Below, one piece after another: positions 5,845 to 11,106 of a stretch of DNA of 11,106 nt. Numbering within the stretch: position 1 is the first letter of the stretch; each line of letters starts with the position of its first letter. The stretch spans positions 1 to 11,106 of the forward strand of contig JAUYMX010000047.1 in NCBI GenBank assembly GCA_030699345.1. Reading direction: 5' to 3'. The notes beneath the pieces are model-generated. The model saw only the letters and a list, made by a program, of their open reading frames with translations, searched no databases and had not been told where the DNA came from. This DNA comes from Methylococcaceae bacterium (GTDB taxonomy: Bacteria; Pseudomonadota; Gammaproteobacteria; Methylococcales; Methylomonadaceae). A program made the translations under genes and the position numbers.

Positions 5845-6882
5845 TCAGCCGATATGCTCATCAGCAATATCATTTTCCATAAAAGCCAAGATTTGTTGCT
5901 GGTCAGTAAAATTACCGTACGCCAGCGCTAGTTTTACATAGGCGGCTTCAATAGACATGTTCCAAATCATTTCCGCGCCTTGTTCTAGCAACGCCAAGGT
6001 GCTTTGATAGGCATCGGGCGAGTGAATGGCTGGAGCCAGATAAATAGCGACATTTTCCGCCTTACAGCGTTTGATGAATTCAATCAGCGAATGTTGCTCA
6101 CCCCATTGCACGGATGCGCAGGCGGTGCCGGAGTGATACAGATCGTGTAACACCGCGTCAGTTTGACTCAAATTGACGTGCCGATAATCCAAACCGGGAT
6201 ACGGTTTTATCATTAAAATTTGGTCGGAAAAATTAGGCTTCACCGCGGCAGGGTTCAATCCAGCCAGGTTAGCGGCTTGCCGTGCGCGAAGTCGAGACGG
6301 CGTAAGATTTACAAACTCGCCCTGCTCAAACTGCATGGCGCTATTGCCCTGCACACTATAAAAATCCCCACTTAATTGTAACGAACACGTCAGCCGCGTG
6401 CCTTGGTGTACCTGCATGAGTTGTTGTGGGTTGCGATACGGGACATAAACGCCGGTAGCGATTTGTTGGCGAATAAACTCAACCGCACAAATAAAGTTTT
6501 CCAAGCCGTTAGCGCGCTCATCATCCAGCGGGTAATTGCTGGATACCAACAGAATCGGCAATTTCAGGGCGTGGAAATAAAAACTTACCGCCGCAGCGCT
6601 ATAAGCCAAGGTATCGGTGCCGTGGGTGATGATAATGCCGTCATACTGACTTGGGTCGGCTTTCTCAATGGCGTTAATAATGGTCGTCCATGCCGTCGGT
6701 GCGAGATTTTCACTGAGTATTTGCAATGGCTGCAACGTATCGAAATGCAATTGTTGGTGCTCGGGAAAATGCTGCTCAAACAAATGCAGTAATTTGAACG
6801 GCGCATTACCGGAGGTGTCGATAGCGCCTTCCGATACGATGGAGCCGATAGTGCCACCGGTGAAAACTAGCAGTATTTTCAT
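5845..6882 (-). CDS. Asparaginase-family amidohydrolase
   Basis: The 345-residue protein has the L-asparaginase fold signatures. The N-terminal FTGGTIGS segment carries the likely nucleophile Thr8, and THGTDTLAYSA at 86-96 carries the second Thr-Asp pair (T89, D90). The segment LLVSSNYPLDDERANGLENF (111-130) matches the usual substrate-binding strand and following helix. The family hydrolyses asparagine, or a related amide, to the acid and ammonia. No signal peptide is visible, so it should be cytoplasmic. The lysine that completes the T-D-K triad in E. coli AnsA/AnsB is not found: there is no Lys between K107 and K215, and GTRLT occupies about the expected place. The substrate may therefore differ from asparagine. 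I chose ATG at 6880-6882 because it opens the conserved strand directly. The frame remains open upstream, but there it only translates a dispersed palindromic repeat. No clear ribosome binding site is seen. Confidence 0.8.
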   Translation of the reverse strand: MKILLVFTGGTIGSIVSEGAIDTSGNAPFKLLHLFEQHFPEHQQLHFDTLQPLQILSENLAPTAWTTIINAIEKADPSQYDGIIITHGTDTLAYSAAAVSFYFHALKLPILLVSSNYPLDDERANGLENFICAVEFIRQQIATGVYVPYRNPQQLMQVHQGTRLTCSLQLSGDFYSVQGNSAMQFEQGEFVNLTPSRLRARQAANLAGLNPAAVKPNFSDQILMIKPYPGLDYRHVNLSQTDAVLHDLYHSGTACASVQWGEQHSLIEFIKRCKAENVAIYLAPAIHSPDAYQSTLALLEQGAEMIWNMSIEAAYVKLALAYGNFTDQQQILAFMENDIADEHIG

Positions 6883-6910
6883 AGTATGATGCGTGTCTTT
6901 TATTAAATCC

Positions 6911-6968
6911 TTCGACAAGCTCAGGACGAACGGTTTGCGTTGATTGCGTTCGTGGTGAGCCTGTCGAA
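6911..6968. repeat. Dispersed palindromic repeat between asparaginase and folA
   Basis: Two 22-nt arms (6911-6932 and 6947-6968) form an imperfect inverted repeat around a 14-nt centre. The left arm reads TTCGACAAGCTCAGGACGAA. The arms are of a very widespread bacterial repeat type whose translation gives SLSKD and VRQAHHER strings in mispredicted proteins. It lies in the short divergent region between the two gene starts and can fold into a long hairpin. Any effect on either promoter is unknown. Confidence 0.8.
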
Positions 6969-7047
6969 CCATGATCGGAATCAACTTTTCGACAAGATTC
7001 CTTAAGTTAACGTTATCCCAGAATAACAAAGCAAATCCATCAGTAAA

Positions 7048-7539
7048 ATGAAAATATCTCTTATCGTCGCGATGGCGAGCAATCGGGTGATCGGCTTAAA
7101 CAACCAGATGCCCTGGCATTTATCCGCTGATCTTAAAAAGTTTAAAAGCATCACTATAGGCAAGCCGATTGTAATGGGCCGAAAAACCTTTGAATCTATC
7201 GGCAGGCCTTTACCAAGCCGCACCAACATCATCATCAGTCGCAATCCTGATTACAGCCAAGCGGGCTGTATTGTCGTTAATGATCTTGATAGCGCATTGG
7301 CTAGCGCTTGTCAGCAGGCCGACGAGATTTTTGTGATTGGCGGCTCGGCACTTTATGACGCGTTATTACCGCGTGCCGACCGGCTTTACTTAACGCAAAT
7401 TAATGCGGCTTTTGAGGGTGACACTTTTTTTCCTGAAATCAACCAAGATGAATGGCAGGAATTAAATCGCGAAGATATTGATAACGATCCTCAGGTGGCA
7501 TTTAGTTATAGTTTTTTACAGCTAGAAAGAATCGCTTAA
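7048..7539 (+). CDS. folA: Dihydrofolate reductase
   Basis: The protein has 163 residues, the usual length for bacterial type I DHFR (E. coli 159), and is colinear with it throughout. It reduces 7,8-dihydrofolate to tetrahydrofolate with NADPH in the cytoplasm, feeding thymidylate, purine and methionine synthesis. Visible features are the IGLNNQMPWHL loop with W23 and the active-site acid D28 (E. coli D27). The NADPH-binding MGRKTFESIGRPLPSR lies at 43-58 and the second dinucleotide site VIGGSALYD at 96-104. GDTFFPEI is near the C-terminus. The ATG is supported by colinearity rather than by a ribosome binding site, which is weak here. It is divergent from the asparaginase-family gene, and a dispersed repeat separates the two. 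No resistance-type change can be judged by eye. Confidence 0.96.
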   Translation: MKISLIVAMASNRVIGLNNQMPWHLSADLKKFKSITIGKPIVMGRKTFESIGRPLPSRTNIIISRNPDYSQAGCIVVNDLDSALASACQQADEIFVIGGSALYDALLPRADRLYLTQINAAFEGDTFFPEINQDEWQELNREDIDNDPQVAFSYSFLQLERIA

Positions 7540-7595
7540 TTCAAGAGCAAAATAGGTGGTTGAAAAAAGGGGTGGGGAGGCGTAATTTCTCAAGC

Positions 7596-7611
7596 ATTAG
7601 CGAAAGCTAAT
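7596..7611. other. GAAA-tetraloop hairpin after folA
   Basis: ATTAGC (7596-7601), loop GAAA, GCTAAT (7606-7611): a perfect 6-bp stem with a stable GNRA loop 57 bases after the folA stop. No T-run follows, so it is at best a weak terminator or a 3' stabilising hairpin. Confidence 0.35.
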
Positions 7612-7623
7612 CTTAGAATTATT

Positions 7624-7767
7624 GTAACTATTCAGTCATTAATCTGAGTGAGGCTATGCGTTTATTGTGTAGGGTGGATAAGCAACGCGCATCCACCGCA
7701 ATTGCCGGATGCGCTAGCGCTTATCCAGCCTACGCATGACCGCTCGATCAAAAGACTGAGTAGTTAC
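7624..7767 (-). mobile_element. MITE copy A, 144 bp (IS66-type ends), inverted relative to copies B and C
   Basis: The element starts GTAACTATTCAGTC and ends GACTGAGTAGTTAC, a 14-bp terminal repeat with one mismatch. It is flanked by the perfect 8-bp duplication GAATTATT (7616-7623 and 7768-7775). Internally it is one long imperfect palindrome whose arms carry the TAGGGTGGATAAGC / GCATCC motif. There is no coding capacity. Terminal GTAA and 8-bp target duplications are features of the IS66 family, so a full-length IS66 relative elsewhere probably mobilises it. It ends 32 bases before the multicopper oxidase start, separating that gene from its original upstream DNA. Confidence 0.93.
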
Positions 7768-7799
7768 GAATTATTATAACTATAAAGAGGAAGGCCGCT

Positions 7800-9587
7800 A
7801 TGACAACCCCAAAAAACGTCGATAGACGTCAGTTTTTGCAGTATTCCCTGTTTGGTGCCACGCTTGCCGCGTTTCCCGGCGTGCTGTTGGCCGAATCCAG
7901 CCAAATTAAAACCAGCCCGACACCGGGATTTAACGCCGATGTCGAGCTTGAGTTTACCGCTCAAGATGCATTTATCTCCATCTTTGATGAAGGCAAAAAA
8001 ACCAAGGTACAAAAGTATTTTGCCAAGCTGCTAAAAGGTCCTAAAGAGACCTTGACGCAACTGCACGACACGCACTTGGGCCCGATTGTACATTTTGTCA
8101 AAGGCCAAAAAGTCAGGGTGTTTTTTAATAATGAACTGACCGAACCGCATATTATTCACTGGCATGGGCTGCACGTACCGCAAAGCAGCGACGGGCATCC
8201 TATGTACAGCGTTGAGCCGGGCGAAAAATTTGTTTACGAATTTGAAGTACTTAACCGCGCCGGTACCAGTTTTTATCACTCTCATGCCCACCATTTAACT
8301 GCCGAGCAAGTTTACCGAGGCTTGGCAGGCTTGATTACTGTGTCCGATGACGAAGAAAAAGCCTTGGATTTACCGCGAGGCGAATACGACGTGCCATTCG
8401 CCATTCAAGATCGAACATTTGACGACAACAATCAGCTGCAATATCTGAACGGCATGATGATGGGCAAAATGATGGGGTTTTTGGGCGACACCATCTTAGT
8501 AAACGGTAAAAAAGATGCCGAATTTGCAGTAAAAACCCGCGCATATCGGTTTCGTGCATTGAACGGCTCCAGCTCCAGAATTTATAAATTAGGTTGGGAA
8601 GACGGTACGCCATTAACCGCCATCGGCACCGACGCCTGTTTGCTGGAAAAACCGGAAACACGGCCTTACATCATGCTGGCACCGGGTGAACGAGTGGATT
8701 TGTGGCTGGATTTTACCGGCCGCGAAGTGGGTTCAAAACTGGTCATGTTCAGCTTGCCGCATTCCGGCACCATGCCCGCCATGTACGAGAAAATGCATAA
8801 GGGCGGCAAACATTCCGAGGCTGGCAGCGAGCAACATCGCGGCATGGGCATGATGGGCGGCATGCAGCATGGCGGCGGTAACAAAACGGAAGCGGGCGAA
8901 CATCAAGGAATGGGCATGGGAGGCATGCACGGCGGCGGTATGCAAGGTGGTGGCATGGGCATGATGAATGGTCTGGCCCAAGGCGCTAAGTTTGTGCTTG
9001 CCACTTTTAAGGTCACTGAAAAAGTCTCAGATTCACCTAAGCTGCCGACAAAATTAGTTACTTTTCAACGCCTGACCGCAGCCGACACCGACAATGCCGG
9101 TCAACCGATTCCCATTGCTATTTCTGAAGGCCCCATGGCAATGCGCTTGAATACCAAACCGTTTTCGATGGACGAAGTAATGGACATTGAAAAAGTAAAA
9201 TTAGGATCGATTAAAAAGATCAAAATTTTCCATGCCCACGGCGGGGAACAAAAAATGGAGCACGGCGACAACGCCGAGAGCAAATCCGGCGGAATGATGG
9301 GCGGCATGGGTGGCGGTATGATGATGAGCATGGCCCATCCAATACATTTACACGGCCAGCAATACCAGATTCTATCCAGAAAAATCTCCGGCATGGGTTC
9401 GCCGGGCTATGAAACCGTTAAAGATGGTTTTATCGACAGCGGCTGGAAAGATACGGTGCTGGTCATGCCGGGCGAAGAAGTTGAAATCGTTAAACCGTTT
9501 CAAGATTACAAAGGCTTATTTCTTTACCACTGCCATAATCTCGAACACGAAGGCATGGACATGATGCGGCAGTTTTATATCAGCTAA
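7800..9587 (+). CDS. Tat-exported multicopper oxidase with Met/His-rich inserts
   Basis: The 595-residue protein has a twin-arginine signal (DRRQFLQYS, R9-R10, cut near residue 31), so it is exported folded to the periplasm. All four copper-binding motifs are present: HWHG (120-123), HSHAHH (160-165), HPIHLHG (513-519) and HCHNLEHEGMDM (577-588). C578, H513, H583 and probably M588 make the type 1 site, and the paired histidines make the trinuclear cluster. It should oxidise a substrate while reducing O2 to water. CueO/CopA-like proteins oxidise Cu(I) and protect against copper, and the Met-rich inserts suggest the same here. One lies at about 346-390 and a second at 498-512, immediately before the type 1 motif. 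Translation starts at ATG with GAGGAAGG close upstream. MITE copies lie directly on both sides of the gene. Laccase-like activity on other substrates cannot be excluded. Confidence 0.92.
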   Translation: MTTPKNVDRRQFLQYSLFGATLAAFPGVLLAESSQIKTSPTPGFNADVELEFTAQDAFISIFDEGKKTKVQKYFAKLLKGPKETLTQLHDTHLGPIVHFVKGQKVRVFFNNELTEPHIIHWHGLHVPQSSDGHPMYSVEPGEKFVYEFEVLNRAGTSFYHSHAHHLTAEQVYRGLAGLITVSDDEEKALDLPRGEYDVPFAIQDRTFDDNNQLQYLNGMMMGKMMGFLGDTILVNGKKDAEFAVKTRAYRFRALNGSSSRIYKLGWEDGTPLTAIGTDACLLEKPETRPYIMLAPGERVDLWLDFTGREVGSKLVMFSLPHSGTMPAMYEKMHKGGKHSEAGSEQHRGMGMMGGMQHGGGNKTEAGEHQGMGMGGMHGGGMQGGGMGMMNGLAQGAKFVLATFKVTEKVSDSPKLPTKLVTFQRLTAADTDNAGQPIPIAISEGPMAMRLNTKPFSMDEVMDIEKVKLGSIKKIKIFHAHGGEQKMEHGDNAESKSGGMMGGMGGGMMMSMAHPIHLHGQQYQILSRKISGMGSPGYETVKDGFIDSGWKDTVLVMPGEEVEIVKPFQDYKGLFLYHCHNLEHEGMDMMRQFYIS

Positions 9588-9599
9588 GTTTAAGGATTT

Positions 9600-9743
9600 G
9601 TAACTATTCAGTCTCTTGATCGAACCGTCATGCGTAGGCTGGATAAGCGCTAGTGCATCCGGCAAATGCGGTGGATGCGCGTTACTTATCCACCCTACAC
9701 AATAAACGCATAGCCTTACTCAGTTTAAAGGCTGAATAGTTAC
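9600..9743 (+). mobile_element. MITE copy B, 144 bp
   Basis: Same element as copy A in the opposite orientation. It starts GTAACTATTCAGTC and ends GGCTGAATAGTTAC, with a different perfect 8-bp duplication, AAGGATTT (9592-9599 and 9744-9751). It inserted into the 3' untranslated region of the multicopper oxidase gene. Deleting the element and one duplication copy restores a spacing of about 15 bases between the oxidase stop codon and the shared terminator. It carries a few more substitutions in its arms than copy C. Confidence 0.93.
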
Positions 9744-9754
9744 AAGGATTTAAA

Positions 9755-9786
9755 CAAATAAAAACAGCCCGAGCTGTTTTTATTTG
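9755..9786. terminator. Bidirectional terminator shared by oxidase and sigma-54 activator
   Basis: CAAATAAAAACAG (9755-9767) and CTGTTTTTATTTG (9774-9786) pair perfectly over 13 bp around the loop CCCGAG. The run of T on the 3' side of each strand lets it stop transcription from either convergent gene. Copy B of the MITE now separates it from the oxidase gene. Confidence 0.75.
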
Positions 9787-9803
9787 ATCGGTTAAGCAAG
9801 CAG

Positions 9804-10898
9804 CTAAGCCCGACGACTGACGCGAAACTCCTCTTTATCGGCAAGCACTTTCCTTTGACCATTAGGTAACATGCCGTAAATCTCCAGCTTGTGTCTAAGC
9901 ACATTGCGACTAATATCCAGCAACTTGGCCGTCTGCACCTGGTTTTCTTCACAAAATTCAAAGGTGGTGCGGATTACGGTTTCTTCAATAATCTCAAACA
10001 GCTTAGGCGGTGCTTGCTCGCATAGCCTTAACAATGCGGTTTCTAAAGTGTTGGTTGATACCGAGTGGCCCGTTTCTACATGCCGAAAGCTTGATGACAA
10101 CTTAAAATCTTCTGGTCGCAAGCGATTACCAGGACATACCAGTAGCGCGCGGTGGATGGCATTTTCTAATTCGCGAATATTGCCCGGCCAATCATAATTT
10201 AATAAGGTTAATTCAGTGGCCGGTGATAGCTTAACTTCACCGTAACCTAAGCGCTCGCCGTAGATGGTAAGAAAATGTCTGGCCAGCGGCAATATATCCC
10301 CAGGCCGTTCTCTTAGAGGTGCAAGATGAATAGTGGCGACATTAAACCGGTAATATAAATCGGCCCGAAAATGGGACGCTGCTACCGCCTCTTCTAAATT
10401 AACGTTGGTTGCGGCAATAATCCGCACGTCGACCGGCACTGGTTGCCGGGAGCCTACTTTAACAACCTCCCGTTCTTGCAGCACCCGCAGCAATTTCACC
10501 TGTAAACCAATCGGTAAATCGCCCACTTCATCAAGGAACAAGCTGCCACGGTTGGCAGTTTCAAACCAGCCCGACTTCGCCATGTGTGCGCCGGTGAACG
10601 AGCCTTTTTCATGACCGAACAACTCGCTTTCAATCAGGTTTTCACTTAATGAGGCACAGTTCAAGGCGCCAAAAATATTAGTGCTGCGTTTGCTCAAGGC
10701 ATGAATATGCCTAGCAACCAGCTCTTTGCCAGTGCCCGTCTCGCCAATAATCAATACCGTGGCATCGCTGGGTGCGATGCGCTCAATCTGGTCCAACAAT
10801 CGCCGGGAAACCGGGTCTTCAAATACCAAGGCCGATGCGCGCACCGAGTGTGTCAGCGATCGTGATTCCGTTTCATCATACGCTACCAATAAAGTCAT
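9804..10898 (-). CDS. Sigma-54-dependent transcriptional activator without sensor domain
   Basis: The 364-residue enhancer-binding protein consists of a short N-terminus (1-22), an AAA+ sigma-54 interaction domain (about 24-255) and a Fis-type helix-turn-helix near the C-terminus (about 318-344, NQVQTAKLLDISRNVLR). Key motifs are Walker A GETGTGKE (52-59), GSFTGA (99-104), a common variant of the sigma-54-contacting GAFTGA loop, Walker B LFLDE (120-124), the READY-like arginine region around RADLYYR (178-184) and DWPGNIRELEN (236-246). It hydrolyses ATP to open sigma-54 promoters. There is no receiver or PAS/GAF domain, so activity must be set by its own expression or by a partner. The N-terminal VRASALVFEDPVSRRLL and the SRNVLR helix resemble SfnR-type activators of sulfur-compound genes; that link is from memory. 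ATG follows TGAGGAA. Targets are unknown; the only clear sigma-54 promoter here is at 4712-4728. Confidence 0.9.
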   Translation of the reverse strand: MTLLVAYDETESRSLTHSVRASALVFEDPVSRRLLDQIERIAPSDATVLIIGETGTGKELVARHIHALSKRSTNIFGALNCASLSENLIESELFGHEKGSFTGAHMAKSGWFETANRGSLFLDEVGDLPIGLQVKLLRVLQEREVVKVGSRQPVPVDVRIIAATNVNLEEAVAASHFRADLYYRFNVATIHLAPLRERPGDILPLARHFLTIYGERLGYGEVKLSPATELTLLNYDWPGNIRELENAIHRALLVCPGNRLRPEDFKLSSSFRHVETGHSVSTNTLETALLRLCEQAPPKLFEIIEETVIRTTFEFCEENQVQTAKLLDISRNVLRHKLEIYGMLPNGQRKVLADKEEFRVSRRA

Positions 10899-10966
10899 CT
10901 GTGTTCCTCACATTGAATAGAGTGCTTGTTTGGTAATTCAAGACACTCAGTTTATAAAAATTGTTT

Positions 10967-11106
10967 GTAACTATTCAGTCTCTTGATCGAGCCGTCATGC
11001 GTAGGCTGGATAAGCGCTAGCGCATCCGGCAAAGGCGGTGGATGCGCGTTGCTTATCCACCCTACACAATAAACGCATAGCCTCACTCAGGTTAAAGACT
11101 GAATAG
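10967..11106 (+). mobile_element. MITE copy C, 140 of 144 bp (runs off window)
   Basis: Third copy, same orientation as B, starting GTAACTATTCAGTC and reaching GACTGAATAG at the window edge. Four bases (TTAC) should complete it. The 8 bases before it are AATTGTTT, which should be repeated just beyond the window. It lies 68 bases upstream of the sigma-54 activator start and so is within or next to that gene's promoter region. Confidence 0.9.

Noticed and set aside
6883..7029. Possible 49-residue N-terminal extension of the asparaginase-family protein
   Set aside because: It translates the dispersed palindromic repeat (VRQAHHER and SLSKD strings), a common gene-calling artefact, and the conserved first strand starts at the ATG at 6882.
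8666..8981. Minus-strand frames rich in His/Ala/Met across the oxidase gene
   Set aside because: They are reverse-strand reflections of the Met/His/Gly-rich insert of the multicopper oxidase.
7616..9751. MITE A and B as ends of a composite transposon carrying the oxidase gene
   Set aside because: Each copy has its own complete 8-bp target duplication, which shows independent single insertions; a unit that moved together would share one duplication at its outer ends.

Overview
The window looks like a gammaproteobacterial chromosome segment, possibly from a Methylococcales-type methanotroph. That assignment rests on overall character: a PEP-CTERM protein with what looks like a sigma-54 promoter and a riboswitch-like leader, a Met-rich copper oxidase, and abundant small palindromic repeats. 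No single gene in the window fixes the genus. There are no rRNA or tRNA genes and no CRISPR array.

Left part (1-4261, all minus strand). Reading in the direction of transcription, a serine/proline-rich lipoprotein (2399-4261) is followed by an M48 zinc metallopeptidase that carries a type IV pilin-like module at its C-terminus (1058-2269). Next come a DUF1877 (YfbM-like) protein (440-1009) and a gene fragment (158-415) that appears to be cut by the insertion of an IS1595-like element. The start of that element's transposase runs off the left edge (1-108).

Middle (4262-5800). About 450 bases without a gene lead to a good sigma-54 promoter (4712-4728). A leader of roughly 240 nt follows, holding a perfect 20-nt palindrome, a fold resembling the GEMM-I (c-di-GMP-I) riboswitch and a hairpin just before the gene. 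The gene encodes a secreted PEP-CTERM/VPxPA-CTERM protein (4976-5737) and ends at a strong bidirectional terminator. The layout suggests surface or exopolysaccharide-linked production controlled by an enhancer-binding protein and possibly by a cyclic dinucleotide.

Right part (5845-11106). An asparaginase-family protein (minus) and dihydrofolate reductase folA (plus) are divergent, with a common dispersed palindromic repeat between them. A Tat-exported multicopper oxidase (7800-9587, plus) and a sigma-54 activator without a sensor domain (9804-10898, minus) are convergent and share a terminator. Three copies of one 144-bp miniature transposable element sit before the oxidase, after it, and before the activator. 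The elements have 14-bp ends starting GTAAC. Both complete copies have different, perfect 8-bp target duplications, so they inserted independently. GTAA ends with 8-bp duplications point to mobilisation by an IS66-family transposase.
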